Shown here piece by piece: positions 10,929 through 19,769 of a stretch of 64,000 bases of DNA (positions are counted from its first letter, which is position 1; each line of letters begins with the position of its first letter). The DNA comes from Candidatus Mycobacterium wuenschmannii. GTDB lineage: Bacteria; Actinomycetota; Actinomycetes; Mycobacteriales; Mycobacteriaceae. Below the pieces are notes generated by a model. It saw nothing but the letters and a program-made list of their open reading frames with translations, ran no database searches and was not told where the DNA came from. Both the position numbers and the translations under genes were made by a program. The DNA is taken from contig NZ_CP126981.1 in the NCBI RefSeq assembly GCF_030252325.1, positions 3,348,001 to 3,412,000 on the forward strand, written 5' to 3'.

Positions 10929-11603
10929 GTGGACGAGATCCTGGCGAGGGCCGGAATCTTCCAGGGGGTGGAACCGAGCGCCGTCGCCGCGCTGACCAAG
11001 CAGCTGCAACCCGTCGATTTCCCGCGCGGGCACACAGTTTTCGCGGAGGGCGAGCCGGGCGATCGGCTGTACATCATCATCACCGGCAAGGTCAAGATCG
11101 GTCGCCGATCACCGGACGGCCGGGAGAATCTGCTGACCATCATGGGCCCGTCCGACATGTTCGGTGAGCTGTCGATCTTCGACCCCGGGCCGCGGACGTC
11201 GAGCGCAACGACGATCACCGAGGTACGCGCGGTGTCGATGGACCGCGACGCGCTGCGGGCCTGGATCGCCGACCGCCCCGAGATCGCCGAGCAGTTGCTG
11301 CGCGTGCTGGCCCGCCGGCTGCGGCGCACCAACAACAACCTCGCCGACCTGATCTTCACCGACGTGCCCGGTCGCGTCGCCAAGCAGTTGCTGCAGCTAG
11401 CGCAGCGGTTCGGCACCCAAGAGGGTGGCGCGATGCGAGTGACCCACGACCTGACCCAGGAAGAGATCGCCCAGCTGGTCGGGGCCTCCCGCGAGACCGT
11501 GAACAAGGCGCTGGCCGACTTCGCACACCGCGGCTGGATCCGGCTCGAGGGCAAGAGCGTGCTGATTTCTGACTCCGAGCGGCTGGCCCGCCGAGCGAGG
11601 TAA
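10929..11603 (+). CDS. crp: cAMP receptor protein family transcription factor Crp
   Basis: 224 aa. N-terminal cyclic-nucleotide-binding domain (residues about 5-115) with the phosphate-binding cassette ([18 protein letters not shown]), a long dimerisation helix, and a C-terminal Crp-type winged helix ([21 protein letters not shown]). It is a global regulator that binds DNA with or without cAMP in mycobacteria, with targets in central carbon metabolism and dormancy functions. GTG 10929 is preceded by AAAGGGG. The downstream region is interrupted by an IS30-family element starting about 45 bases after the stop, which could change transcript termination or stability. Confidence 0.95.
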   Translation: MDEILARAGIFQGVEPSAVAALTKQLQPVDFPRGHTVFAEGEPGDRLYIIITGKVKIGRRSPDGRENLLTIMGPSDMFGELSIFDPGPRTSSATTITEVRAVSMDRDALRAWIADRPEIAEQLLRVLARRLRRTNNNLADLIFTDVPGRVAKQLLQLAQRFGTQEGGAMRVTHDLTQEEIAQLVGASRETVNKALADFAHRGWIRLEGKSVLISDSERLARRAR

Positions 11604-11609
11604 CTCTGT

Positions 11610-11625
11610 CGCGAAACAGAAGCCA
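11610..11625 (+). repeat. Left copy of a 16-base motif flanking the IS element
   Basis: Seven bases after the crp stop stands CGCGAAACAGAAGCCA. Its reverse complement, with one mismatch, occurs at 12971-12986 on the other side of the insertion. The two may be arms of the original crp/MBL bidirectional terminator, or separate 3' copies of a dispersed motif. The left copy can also take part in a local hairpin, with AAGCCAC facing GTGGTTT at 11620-11636. Confidence 0.55.
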
Positions 11626-11648
11626 CGGCTGTGGTTTCGTGGGCGGTT

Positions 11649-12908
11649 TCAAGGTTTGGTTGCAACAGTGGTTTCTGTCGGGGCTGACAGTAGTGCGTTG
11701 AGGCGGTTGGTGGGGTTGTCCCAGCCGAATCGTTTCCGTGGGCGACCGTTGAGTTCGTCGGCGACGAAGCTGAGGTGTTCAGCCGAGTGGATCGACAGGT
11801 CGGTTCCCTTTGGAAAGTATTGCCGCAACAGGCCATTGGTGTTTTCGTTACTGCCTCGCTGCCAGGGTGAATGCGGGTCGCAGAAATAGATCTCAATGTC
11901 CGCGGCGAGGCTGATCCTGGCGTGCTGGGCCATCTCGTGACCTTGGTCCCAGGTCACGGTGCGACGCAGGGTGGGCGGCAGTTCGGTGATCGCGGCGATC
12001 ATGGCGTCAGCGACCATTTCAGCGCTGCGGCTGGCGGGCAGATGTAGCAGGCGCACATAGCCCGTGGAGCGTTCGACAAGGGTGCCGATCTGGGAGGCCT
12101 GGTTTTTACCGATGATCAGATCACCCTCCCAATGCCCAGGCACGGCCCGGTCGGCGGCCTCAGCGGGGCGCTCAGAGATGTTGACCATGCCCGGAATACG
12201 GCCACGACCGTCAGCGGCGCGGACTCTGTTACGGGGTTTGCGCAGCCCACGCCCGGTGCGTAGGCATTGGGTCAGCTCGCGACGCAGCTCACCGCGTCCT
12301 TGCACGTACAGCGACCTGTAAATGGTCTCGTGGGACACCTGCATCTCCGGACGGTTGGGATACATCGTGGCTAGCTCGCCGGCGATCTGTTCGGGGCTGT
12401 ACTTCTTGAGCAACAACGTTTGCACCTTGTCGTGCAACCCCGGGCAGCGGGCCAGCTTGCCAGCCTTGGGGCGACGCGCCCGCTCTTCGCTGCGGCGCTG
12501 AGCGATCCGCGCCGAATAACCCGACTGAGCATCCCAGCCACCACGGTAAGCGCCGAACCGATGCAGGGCCCGATAGCGGCCTGTGCGATTGCGCGCAGCA
12601 CCGTTGATAGCGATCTCACGCATGATCGTCGACGGCGCCCGCCCCAACCGACCAGCGATCGAGCGGATCGACTCGCTCTGCGAGGTACCGATCATGATCT
12701 GCTCACGCTCACTTGGTGACAGCCGCGGCCGAATTCGGCCCTGCGGCTCGTGCATTCGTGGATTCACACCACCAAATCTGCGGAACCACTTCCTGCCACA
12801 CGTCGCCGACACGCCGACCGCAGCGCCGGCATCTTCCGACGACCACCCATCAGCAATCAACACCCAAAACCGACGCTGCACCGACAACACCTGAGGCTGC
12901 CCGGCCAT
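11649..12908 (-). CDS. IS30-family transposase
   Basis: 419 aa and apparently intact. The N-terminal half holds helix-turn-helix regions (LSPSEREQIMIG, SIRSIAGRLGRAPSTIMREI). The C-terminal half is the DDE integrase core: Asp in GHWEGDLI, Asp in TVTWDQGHEM and Glu in GSNENTNGLLRQYFPKGT, the last being an IS30 signature. ATG 12908 is preceded by GAGGAG at five bases; the frame also opens with GTG and TTG two codons earlier. The last codons overlap the left inverted repeat. The full-length frame suggests a recent or still active element. Confidence 0.92.
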   Translation of the reverse strand: MAGQPQVLSVQRRFWVLIADGWSSEDAGAAVGVSATCGRKWFRRFGGVNPRMHEPQGRIRPRLSPSEREQIMIGTSQSESIRSIAGRLGRAPSTIMREIAINGAARNRTGRYRALHRFGAYRGGWDAQSGYSARIAQRRSEERARRPKAGKLARCPGLHDKVQTLLLKKYSPEQIAGELATMYPNRPEMQVSHETIYRSLYVQGRGELRRELTQCLRTGRGLRKPRNRVRAADGRGRIPGMVNISERPAEAADRAVPGHWEGDLIIGKNQASQIGTLVERSTGYVRLLHLPASRSAEMVADAMIAAITELPPTLRRTVTWDQGHEMAQHARISLAADIEIYFCDPHSPWQRGSNENTNGLLRQYFPKGTDLSIHSAEHLSFVADELNGRPRKRFGWDNPTNRLNALLSAPTETTVATKP

Positions 12909-12945
12909 CAACACTCCTCACCGCAAAGTGTTGCAACGACCCCCT
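11649..12945 (-). mobile_element. IS30-family insertion sequence
   Basis: About 1.29 kb with one transposase gene filling it. Imperfect terminal inverted repeats centre on GTTGCAACAGT (11659-11669) at the left and GTTGCAACACT, read on the minus strand (12937-12927), at the right. Weaker matches extend outward to about 11651 and 12945. Exact ends and the short target duplication could not be fixed by eye. It lies between the convergent crp and MBL-hydrolase genes, an arrangement that is uninterrupted in M. tuberculosis. Confidence 0.82.
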
Positions 12946-12970
12946 GAGCCCAAGGTGTCGATCGCGACCC

Positions 12971-12986
12971 TGGCTTCTGTCTCGCG
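12971..12986 (-). repeat. Right copy of the 16-base motif flanking the IS element
   Basis: Read on the minus strand this is CGCGAGACAGAAGCCA, matching 15 of 16 bases of the copy at 11610-11625 in inverted orientation. It lies seven bases beyond the stop of the MBL-hydrolase gene, mirroring the position of the other copy after crp. Confidence 0.55.
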
Positions 12987-12993
12987 CCCCGAA

Positions 12994-13776
12994 CTAGCGC
13001 CGCAGGTAGTTCAGCTGCGCCTGCACCGACCATTCGGCGACGTCCCACAGCTCCTTGTCGACGTCGACATAGACGTGCTCGACGACCTGACGCGTGGTGG
13101 CATCGTCGCCGAGTTCGCGTAGCGCCGATCGGATCTGGTCGAGCCGTTGCTCGCGATGCGCGAGGTACTCCTCGGCGACCGCGTCGATCGCCGGCAGATC
13201 GGGACCGTGGCCGGGTAACACAGTTCGCCCGCCAAGGCCGCGCAACCGCTGCAGTGAATCCAGGTAGTCGGCGAGGCTGCCGTCCTCGTTGTCGATGACC
13301 GTGGTCCCGCGGCCGAGCACGGTGTCCGCGGTCAGCACCGCGTCGTCGAGCACGAAGGACAGCGAGTCGGCGGTGTGCCCCGGCGTCGCCCAGACCGTGA
13401 TCCGCAGTCCCGCAACGTCGATCACCTCGCCCTCGGTCAACTCGGCGGTCAGCCCGCGCAGGAAGCCGCTGCCCGCCGACCGCACGGGCGCACCGGTCCG
13501 ATCGACCAGCTTGTCGATGGCGTCGGTGTGGTCGCCGTGCCGATGGCTGATCAACACCAGCGCGATGCGCCCGACTTCCGCGACGGCCGCGATGTGCTCG
13601 TCGTGGTCGGGTCCGGGGTCGACGACCACGACCTCGTCGCTGCCCGGGCCGCGCAGCACCCAGGTGTTGGTGCCCTCGAGCGTCATCTTGCCCGGGTTGT
13701 TGGCCAACAGCACCGACGCCGTCTCGGTCACCGGGCGGAGCTGCCCGTAGGCCGGATGCTGCAGGACGTCCGCCAT
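12994..13776 (-). CDS. Metallo-beta-lactamase-fold hydrolase (LACTB2-like, Rv3677c)
   Basis: 260 aa. The zinc-binding signature HxHxDH appears as SHRHGDH, with a further ligand His in TPGHTADS and Asp/His in LTADTVLG and LPGHGP. A C-terminal winged-helix-like region (VVEHVYVDVDKELWDVAEWSV) is typical of LACTB2-type proteins, several of which are endoribonucleases. Substrate unassigned. ATG 13776 follows the RidA stop by five bases, so it is the third gene of a DUF4177-RidA-MBL operon. Its 3' end converges on crp across the inserted IS element. Confidence 0.88.
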   Translation of the reverse strand: MADVLQHPAYGQLRPVTETASVLLANNPGKMTLEGTNTWVLRGPGSDEVVVVDPGPDHDEHIAAVAEVGRIALVLISHRHGDHTDAIDKLVDRTGAPVRSAGSGFLRGLTAELTEGEVIDVAGLRITVWATPGHTADSLSFVLDDAVLTADTVLGRGTTVIDNEDGSLADYLDSLQRLRGLGGRTVLPGHGPDLPAIDAVAEEYLAHREQRLDQIRSALRELGDDATTRQVVEHVYVDVDKELWDVAEWSVQAQLNYLRR

Positions 13777-13781
13777 GGCCG

Positions 13782-14237
13782 CTAGCCGACCTCGACCACC
13801 AGCTCGACCTCGACCGGCGCGTCCAACGGCAACTCCGCGACGCCGACCGCCGACCGGGCGTGCACACCGGCGTCGCCGAACACCTCGGCGAGTAGATCCG
13901 ATGCGCCGTTGACGACGCCGGGCTGACCGTTGAATCCCGCTGCGGAGGCGACGAATCCGACCACCTTGACCACCTTGGTCACCGAGTCGATGCCGACCAG
14001 CGAGTCGATGGCCGCCAGTGCGTTGAGCGCGCAGATCCGGGCCAATTGCTTGCCGCGCTCGGGCGAGACCTCGACGCCGACCTTGCCAGCGTGCAGCAAC
14101 ACCCCGTCGCGCATCGGCAGCTGTCCAGAGGTGTAGACGAGGTTGCCGCTGCGCACCGCCGGCACGTAAGAGCCCAGCGGCTGGACGACGACCGGCAAAT
14201 CGATGCCGAGCTCGGTGAGCTTGGCAGAGGCGGTCAC
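13782..14237 (-). CDS. RidA/YjgF/Rid-family protein
   Basis: 151 aa, a complete single Rid domain: SGNLVYTSGQLPMRDG near the N-terminus and the family end GVAELPLDAPVEVELVVEV. RidA proteins are cytosolic trimers that hydrolyse reactive enamine/imine intermediates from PLP enzymes. The Arg that contacts the substrate carboxylate in true RidA stands in the VHARSAVGVAELP segment. GTG 14237 shares four bases (GTGA) with the stop of the preceding small gene. Length equals that of Rv3678c. Confidence 0.88.
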   Translation of the reverse strand: MTASAKLTELGIDLPVVVQPLGSYVPAVRSGNLVYTSGQLPMRDGVLLHAGKVGVEVSPERGKQLARICALNALAAIDSLVGIDSVTKVVKVVGFVASAAGFNGQPGVVNGASDLLAEVFGDAGVHARSAVGVAELPLDAPVEVELVVEVG

Positions 14238-14395
14238 TTCGGGCGCTTCAAATACGCGACGTGCTGCTCGCCGGTGGGGCCGGGGAGCACAGACACCAGC
14301 TCCCATCCGTCGGCTCCCCACTGATCGAGGATCTGCTTGGTGGCATGGGTCAACAGGGGGACGGTTGCGTACTCCCAGGTTGTGGGTTGGCTCAT
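14234..14395 (-). CDS. 53-aa DUF4177 protein (Rv3678A-like)
   Basis: A short gene of 53 codons from ATG 14395 to TGA 14234. The product reads MSQPTTWEYATVPLL... with a GADGWELVSVLPG core and LKRPK at the end. The WEYxTVPL/GWELVSV pattern is typical of DUF4177. The stop overlaps the RidA start in a GTGA, so the two are coupled. M. tuberculosis has a matching tiny gene, Rv3678A. No function is known. Confidence 0.85.
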   Translation of the reverse strand: MSQPTTWEYATVPLLTHATKQILDQWGADGWELVSVLPGPTGEQHVAYLKRPK

Positions 14396-14488
14396 ATCCC
14401 GAGCTTATCGGCAGCGCGATTCCGGTGGCTGGCCCCCGGCGACGATGCGGTTTGCGGAGCAAAGGGAGGAGGAGCCGGGCGACCTGGT

Positions 14489-14494
14489 TAGCAT
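14489..14494 (+). promoter_or_regulatory. -10 element of a probable leaderless promoter for the ATPase operon
   Basis: TAGCAT (TANNNT) ends six bases before GTG 14501, consistent with a leaderless transcript. It is 93 bases from the divergent DUF4177 start. Confidence 0.45.
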
Positions 14495-14500
14495 GCAAGG

Positions 14501-15520
14501 GTGGCGACCTCATCGAGCGGCGGGAGCACCGTCGGCTGGCCATCGCGATTGTCGAAGGCCCGTCTGCACTTCGTGACCGGCAAGGGCGGGACCGGCAAAT
14601 CGACCGTCGCCGCGGCGCTGGCCCTGACGCTGGCGGCCGGTGGCCGCAAGGTGTTGCTCGTCGAAGTCGAAGGGCGACAGGGCATTGCGCAACTCTTCGA
14701 CGTGCCGCCGCTGCCCTACAAGGAGCTCAAGATCGCCAGCGCGGAGCGCGGCGGTCAGGTGAACGCGCTGGCGATCGACATCGAGGCCGCGTTCCTGGAA
14801 TACCTGGACATGTTCTACAACCTCGGCATCGCCGGTAAGGCGATGCGACGGATCGGCGCGATCGAATTCGCGACGACCATAGCGCCGGGCCTACGCGACG
14901 TGCTGCTCACCGGCAAGATCAAGGAAGCCGTGATCCGCGTCGACAAGGCCAAGGCACCCGTCTACGACGCGATCGTCGTCGACGCCCCACCGACCGGCCG
15001 CATCGCCCGCTTCCTCGACGTCACCCGCGCGGTCTCGGACCTCGCCAAGGGCGGCCCGGTGTACTCCCAAGCCGAGGGCGTCGTGAAGATCCTGCACTCC
15101 GACCAGACGGCCATCCATCTGGTGACGCTGCTCGAGGCGCTGCCGATGCAGGAGACCAAGGAAGCCATCGACGAGTTGGAGGAACTGGGCCTGCCGATCG
15201 GCTCGGTGATCGTCAACCGCAACATCCCGGCGTACCTGCGCAACGGTGACCTCGCCAAGGCCGCCGACGGCGACGTCGACGCCGAAGCCGTGCGCACCGG
15301 CCTGGCCGCCGCCGGTATCAAGCTCAGCGACGAGGACTTTGCCGGCCTGCTGACCGAGACCATCCAGCACGCCACCCGGATCACCGCGCGGGCGTCCACC
15401 GCCGAGCAACTCGACGAGCTCAAGGTGCCGCGGCTGGAACTGCCGACCATCGCCGACGGTGTCGACCTCGGCAGCCTCTACGAGCTGTCCGAATCGCTTG
15501 CGCAGCAGGGAGTTCGATGA
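14501..15520 (+). CDS. ArsA/GET3-like anion-transporting ATPase, first subunit (Rv3679)
   Basis: 339 aa with a deviant Walker A (GKGGTGKST), a switch-like DAPPTGR and a short N-terminal extension. It belongs to the ArsA/GET3 SIMIBI class of ATPases, which act as dimers. The partner follows with a four-base ATGA overlap, so a heterodimer is likely. M. tuberculosis Rv3679-Rv3680 forms such a complex and has been linked to tolerance of glycerol-dependent and nitric oxide stress (from memory). GTG 14501 is chosen because it opens the conserved N-terminus and fits the -10 box. No transmembrane segment is present. Confidence 0.88.
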   Translation: MATSSSGGSTVGWPSRLSKARLHFVTGKGGTGKSTVAAALALTLAAGGRKVLLVEVEGRQGIAQLFDVPPLPYKELKIASAERGGQVNALAIDIEAAFLEYLDMFYNLGIAGKAMRRIGAIEFATTIAPGLRDVLLTGKIKEAVIRVDKAKAPVYDAIVVDAPPTGRIARFLDVTRAVSDLAKGGPVYSQAEGVVKILHSDQTAIHLVTLLEALPMQETKEAIDELEELGLPIGSVIVNRNIPAYLRNGDLAKAADGDVDAEAVRTGLAAAGIKLSDEDFAGLLTETIQHATRITARASTAEQLDELKVPRLELPTIADGVDLGSLYELSESLAQQGVR

Positions 15521-16635
15521 GCACCACACCGCCGACACTGGACATCGCCGGCATCCTGTCCGACACCGCCAACCGCGTTGTGGTGTGCTGCGGCGCCGGC
15601 GGCGTCGGAAAGACCACCACCGCCGCCTCGATGGCACTGCGCGCCGCGGAGTATGGACGCACCGTCGTTGTCTTGACGATCGACCCGGCAAAGCGGCTGG
15701 CGCAGGCGCTGGGAATCAGCGATCTCGGCAACACTCCGCAACGGGTGCCGCTCGACGCCGAGGTGCCAGGTGAGCTCTACGCGATGATGCTCGACATGCG
15801 CCGCACCTTCGACGAGATGGTGGTGCAGTACTCCGGCCCCGATCGCGCGCAAGCGATTTTGGACAACCAGTTCTACCAAACCGTCGCGACGTCGCTGGCC
15901 GGTACGCAGGAGTACATGGCGATGGAAAAGCTCGGCCAGTTGCTGGCCGAGGACCGCTGGGACCTAGTGGTCGTGGACACTCCGCCGTCGCGCAACGCGC
16001 TGGACTTCCTGGACGCGCCGAAGCGGCTCGGCAGCTTCATGGACAGCCGGCTGTGGAAGCTGCTACTCGGCCCCGGGCGCGGCATCGGCCGACTGGTCAC
16101 CGGCGCGGTCGGGCTGGCGATGAAGGCGCTGTCGACGGTCCTCGGTTCGCAAATGCTCGGCGACGCGGCGAGCTTCGTGCAGTCGCTGGACGCGACGTTC
16201 GGCGGCTTCCGCGAGAAGGCCGACCGCACCTACTCGCTGCTGAAGCGGCGCGGTACACAATTCGTCGTGGTCTCGGCAGCGGCGCCGGACGCGCTGCGCG
16301 AGGCGTCCTTCTTCGTCGACCGGTTGTCCGAGGAGAAGATGCCGCTCGCCGGACTCATCCTGAATCGGACGCACCCGATGCTGTGCTCGTTACCGGTGGA
16401 GCGGGCGATCGATGGCGCGGAGAGCCTCGAAACCGACGGGGCTCATGTGTTGACCAAGGCGATCCTGCAGGTCCACGCCGACCGGGCCGCGACGTCCAAG
16501 CGCGAGATCCGGTTGCTGTCACGGTTCACCGGTGCCAACCCCGACGTCGCTATCGTCGGGGTTCCGTCGCTACCGTTCGACGTTTCCGATTTGGACGCGT
16601 TACGCGCTATCGCCGATCAGCTGACGTCGGCTTAG
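15517..16635 (+). CDS. ArsA/GET3-like ATPase, second subunit (Rv3680)
   Basis: 372 aa. Walker A is [15 protein letters not shown] and a switch region reads [19 protein letters not shown] long central helical insertion ([24 protein letters not shown]) could form the hydrophobic substrate groove seen in GET3-like proteins. The ATG overlaps the previous stop in ATGA, so the subunits are translationally coupled. The 3' end overlaps whiB4, on the other strand, by four bases. What the pair moves or protects is not evident from sequence. Confidence 0.88.
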   Translation: MSTTPPTLDIAGILSDTANRVVVCCGAGGVGKTTTAASMALRAAEYGRTVVVLTIDPAKRLAQALGISDLGNTPQRVPLDAEVPGELYAMMLDMRRTFDEMVVQYSGPDRAQAILDNQFYQTVATSLAGTQEYMAMEKLGQLLAEDRWDLVVVDTPPSRNALDFLDAPKRLGSFMDSRLWKLLLGPGRGIGRLVTGAVGLAMKALSTVLGSQMLGDAASFVQSLDATFGGFREKADRTYSLLKRRGTQFVVVSAAAPDALREASFFVDRLSEEKMPLAGLILNRTHPMLCSLPVERAIDGAESLETDGAHVLTKAILQVHADRAATSKREIRLLSRFTGANPDVAIVGVPSLPFDVSDLDALRAIADQLTSA

Positions 16636-16988
16636 CCGACGCTGCGGTGCTTGCGCTGGGTGTTGAAGAACTCCGCCCAGGACACCACCTCGGGGTGCTG
16701 CTTGAGCAGCGCACGCCGCTGACGCTCGGTCATCCCACCCCAGACACCGAACTCCACCCGGTTGTCCAACGCGTCGGCACCGCACTCCAGCATCACCGGG
16801 CAGTGCCGGCAGATGACTGCAGCTTTGCGTTGCGCGGCCCCCCGCACAAACAGCTCGTCTGGATCAGCGGCCCGGCACAACGCCTTGGAAACCCAAGTGA
16901 TTCTCGACTCCGCCTCCGCCCCATACAGAACGGCAGTAGTCGGTGCTGCGGTCGTTGCTTTCCGCGGCGCGGTCCGTATAGCTGACAC
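16632..16988 (-). CDS. whiB4: Redox-sensing WhiB-family regulator WhiB4
   Basis: 118 aa with the four [Fe-S] cysteines Cys38 (ALCRAADP), Cys60 and Cys63 (ICRHC) and Cys69 (LEC), followed by the GVWGG turn and a basic tail (RKHRS). WhiB4 carries an O2/NO-sensitive [4Fe-4S] cluster; its oxidised apo form binds DNA and represses antioxidant genes in M. tuberculosis. Position between the ATPase pair and ponA2 fixes the paralogue as WhiB4. The start is GTG 16988 with AAGGGG upstream. Confidence 0.92.
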   Translation of the reverse strand: MSAIRTAPRKATTAAPTTAVLYGAEAESRITWVSKALCRAADPDELFVRGAAQRKAAVICRHCPVMLECGADALDNRVEFGVWGGMTERQRRALLKQHPEVVSWAEFFNTQRKHRSVG

Positions 16989-17301
16989 CAGCGATTCCCC
17001 TTCGCTCTTGCCACCGGTAACTCCGATGCGACCTATGCCACACTGTCGTGCTCGGTGTTACCTGTATCTCATTGTGTGGATAAGCTACGTGGTCAGGTCC
17101 CAATTACGCAACATTCTGGAGACGCTTTTTTGGGACGACCGTGCAGTCCGATCATGAAACGGCGCCGGGAGCGGGTGAATCGGACGCCTAACGACGTCCT
17201 GAGCTGCCACTGAGAGAAGCCTGAGTCATAACGGCCGGTGGAAAAATTTCTCACACACCACGCGCGAAGCGCTCTCTCGGGGCGCGGTTAGTGTAGTAGC
17301 C
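16989..17301. other. whiB4-ponA2 divergent intergenic region
   Basis: 313 bases without a convincing gene; short frames here have no family resemblance. The right end holds the likely ponA2 -10. The middle is locally AT-richer (around 17070-17130 and 17235-17250), as expected for promoters. I saw no full Crp-type palindrome. Confidence 0.5.
17289..17294 (+). promoter_or_regulatory. -10 element of a probable leaderless ponA2 promoter
   Basis: TAGTGT (TANNNT) ends seven bases before ATG 17302, and no Shine-Dalgarno stands between. Confidence 0.5.
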
Positions 17302-19713
17302 ATGTTGGAGCGACCCGCGACTGCGGTCACCATCGCCAAGCTCGCCGGTTGTTGCCTGCTCGCCAGTGTTCTTCTCGCCGCCCTGATGTTCCCGGTGGCC
17401 GGCGGAATCGGGCTGGTCTCCAACCGGGCCTCCGAGGTCGTCGGCAATGCCTCGGCGCAACTCCTCGAGGGCGACGTGCCCGCGGTGACCACGATGGTAG
17501 ACGCGAAGGGCAACACCATCGCGTGGCTCTACTCTCAGCGCCGGTTCGAGGTGCCCAGCGACAAGATCGCGAACACGATGAAGCTGGCGATCGTCTCGAT
17601 CGAGGACAAGCGTTTCGCCGAGCACAACGGCGTGGACTGGAAAGGCACCCTCACCGGACTGGCCGGCTACGCCTCGGGCGACGCCGACACTCGCGGCGGT
17701 TCGACCCTCGAGCAGCAGTACGTGAAGAACTACCAACTGCTGGTGATCGCGCAGACCGACGCCGAGAAGCGGGCGGCCATCGAGACGACGCCGGCGCGCA
17801 AGCTGCGCGAGATCCGGATGGCGCTCACGCTGGACAAGACCTTCACCAAGCCGGAGATTCTGACCCGCTACCTGAATCTGGTGTCGTTCGGCAACAACGC
17901 CTTCGGCGTGCAGGACGCCGCGCAGACCTACTTCGGCATCAACGCCGCGGACCTGAACTGGCAGCAGGCGGCGTTGCTGGCCGGCATGGTCCAGTCGACC
18001 AGCGCACTCAACCCCTACACGAACCCGGACGGCGCACTGGCCCGTCGAAACCTGGTGCTGGACACCATGATTCAGAACGTCCCGAACGAGGCGGACGCCA
18101 TTCGCGCGGCCAAAGCGGAGCCGCTGGGCATCCTGCCGCAGCCCAAGGAGCTGCCGCGCGGCTGCATCGCCGCCGGCGACCGCGCCTTCTTCTGCGACTA
18201 TGTGCAGGCCTACCTGTCTCGAGCCGGCATCAACAAGGAACAGCTCGCGCGCGGCGGCTACCTGATCCGCACCAACCTCGACCCCGACGTTCAGGAGCCG
18301 GTCAAGCAGGCGATCGATACCTACGCCAGCCCGACAATCAACGGCATCGCCAGCGTGATGAGCGTGATCCGGCCCGGGAAGACCTCGCACAAGGTCGTGG
18401 CGATGGCCGGTAACCGCACCTACGGCCTGAACAGTGAAGCCGGCGAAACGATGAGCGCAGAACCGTTCTCGCTCGTCGGCGACGGGGCCGGGTCCGTATT
18501 CAAGATCTTCACCACCGCCGCGGCCATGCAGATGGGCATGGGCATCAACACCCAACTCGAGGTGCCGGGCCGGTTCCAGACCAAGGGGATGGGGTACGGC
18601 GGAGCCAAAGGCTGCCCCAAGGAAAACTGGTGCGTGGTCAACGCCGGCAACTACCGCGGGTCAATGAGCGTCACCGACGCGCTGGCCACCTCACCCAACA
18701 CCGCCTTCGCCCGGCTGATTCAGCTCATCGGCGTGCAGCGGACCGTCGACATGGCCGTGAAGCTCGGCATGCGGTCCTACGCCGAGGCCGGCAGTGCGCG
18801 CGCCTACGACCCGGACAACAACGAAAGCCTGGCCGATTTCATCAAACGCCAGAACATCGGCTCCTTCACCCTGGGTCCGTTCCAACTCAATGCGCTGGAG
18901 CTGTCCAACGTCGCGGCGACGCTGGCATCCGGCGGCACCTGGTGCCCGCCCAGCCCGATCGACAAGCTGATCGACCGCAACGGCAACCAGGTGGCCGTCA
19001 CCACCGAGGCGTGCGAACAAGTGGTGCCCGAGGGACTGGCGAACACGTTGGCCAATGCGATGAGCAAGGACGCCCTCGGCGGTGGGACGGCCGCCGGTTC
19101 AGCCGGGGCCGCCGGTTGGAACCTGCCGGTGTCGGGCAAGACCGGAACCACCGAAGCGCACCGGTCGTCCGCATTCGTCGGCTTCACCAACCAGTACGCG
19201 GCGGCCAACTACATCTACGACGACTCGACGTCGCCGTCCGATCTGTGCTCGTCGCCGCTGAGGCGCTGCGGTGACGGGAATCTTTACGGCGGTAACGAAC
19301 CCGCCCGCACCTGGTTCACCGCAATGAAGCCGATCGCCACCCTGTTCGGCGACGTGAAGATGCCGCCGCCTGACCGGGAGTACGTCGAGGGCGGCCCGGG
19401 CTCGCGGGTGCCGAGTGTCGCGGGTCTGGATGTCGATCTGGCCAAGCAGCGACTCAAGGAAGCCGGCTTCCAGGTCACCGAGCAACCGGCGTCGGTCAAT
19501 AGCAGCGCGAAGTACGGCGAGGTGGTCGGGACGACGCCGAACGGGCAGACGATCCCGGGCGCGGTCATCACGATTCAAACCAGCAACGGCATTCCGCCGG
19601 CTCCGCCCCCGCCTCCGGAGGGCGCGCCGCCGGCGCCGGTGGGCTCGCAGGTGATCGAGATTCCTGGGTTGCCGCCGATCACGATTCCGATCCTCGCGCC
19701 GCCACCTCCGTAG
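17302..19713 (+). CDS. ponA2: Class A penicillin-binding protein PonA2 (PBP2-type, PASTA domain)
   Basis: An 803-aa bifunctional peptidoglycan synthase. Order: N-terminal membrane anchor (residues about 12-40), GT51 glycosyltransferase (SIEDKRFAEHNGVDWKG, GGSTLEQQYVKN), transpeptidase domain with active-site SVFK (near residue 399) and SGKTGTTE, one PASTA domain (VPSVAGLDVDLAKQRLKEAG), and a Pro-rich tail ending in PPPP. It polymerises and cross-links peptidoglycan outside the membrane; in mycobacteria PonA2 matters for stress survival and dormancy rather than normal growth. The ATG start fits a leaderless promoter. The metallophosphoesterase follows on the same strand. Confidence 0.94.
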   Translation: MLERPATAVTIAKLAGCCLLASVLLAALMFPVAGGIGLVSNRASEVVGNASAQLLEGDVPAVTTMVDAKGNTIAWLYSQRRFEVPSDKIANTMKLAIVSIEDKRFAEHNGVDWKGTLTGLAGYASGDADTRGGSTLEQQYVKNYQLLVIAQTDAEKRAAIETTPARKLREIRMALTLDKTFTKPEILTRYLNLVSFGNNAFGVQDAAQTYFGINAADLNWQQAALLAGMVQSTSALNPYTNPDGALARRNLVLDTMIQNVPNEADAIRAAKAEPLGILPQPKELPRGCIAAGDRAFFCDYVQAYLSRAGINKEQLARGGYLIRTNLDPDVQEPVKQAIDTYASPTINGIASVMSVIRPGKTSHKVVAMAGNRTYGLNSEAGETMSAEPFSLVGDGAGSVFKIFTTAAAMQMGMGINTQLEVPGRFQTKGMGYGGAKGCPKENWCVVNAGNYRGSMSVTDALATSPNTAFARLIQLIGVQRTVDMAVKLGMRSYAEAGSARAYDPDNNESLADFIKRQNIGSFTLGPFQLNALELSNVAATLASGGTWCPPSPIDKLIDRNGNQVAVTTEACEQVVPEGLANTLANAMSKDALGGGTAAGSAGAAGWNLPVSGKTGTTEAHRSSAFVGFTNQYAAANYIYDDSTSPSDLCSSPLRRCGDGNLYGGNEPARTWFTAMKPIATLFGDVKMPPPDREYVEGGPGSRVPSVAGLDVDLAKQRLKEAGFQVTEQPASVNSSAKYGEVVGTTPNGQTIPGAVITIQTSNGIPPAPPPPPEGAPPAPVGSQVIEIPGLPPITIPILAPPPP

Positions 19714-19756
19714 CGGCTCGGCGGGTGTGTGACCGCCCCCACCGCGTAACCGGCAG

Positions 19757-19762
19757 TACGCT
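19757..19762 (+). promoter_or_regulatory. -10 element of a probable leaderless promoter for the metallophosphoesterase
   Basis: TACGCT (TANNNT) ends seven bases before ATG 19770. This spacing also argues for ATG 19770 over the upstream TTG at 19725. Confidence 0.5.
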
Positions 19763-19769
19763 GGCCTGC

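Noticed and set aside
17226..17265. Possible Crp site (TGTGA half) upstream of ponA2
   Set aside because: Only one half-site is good; the second half does not match TCACA.
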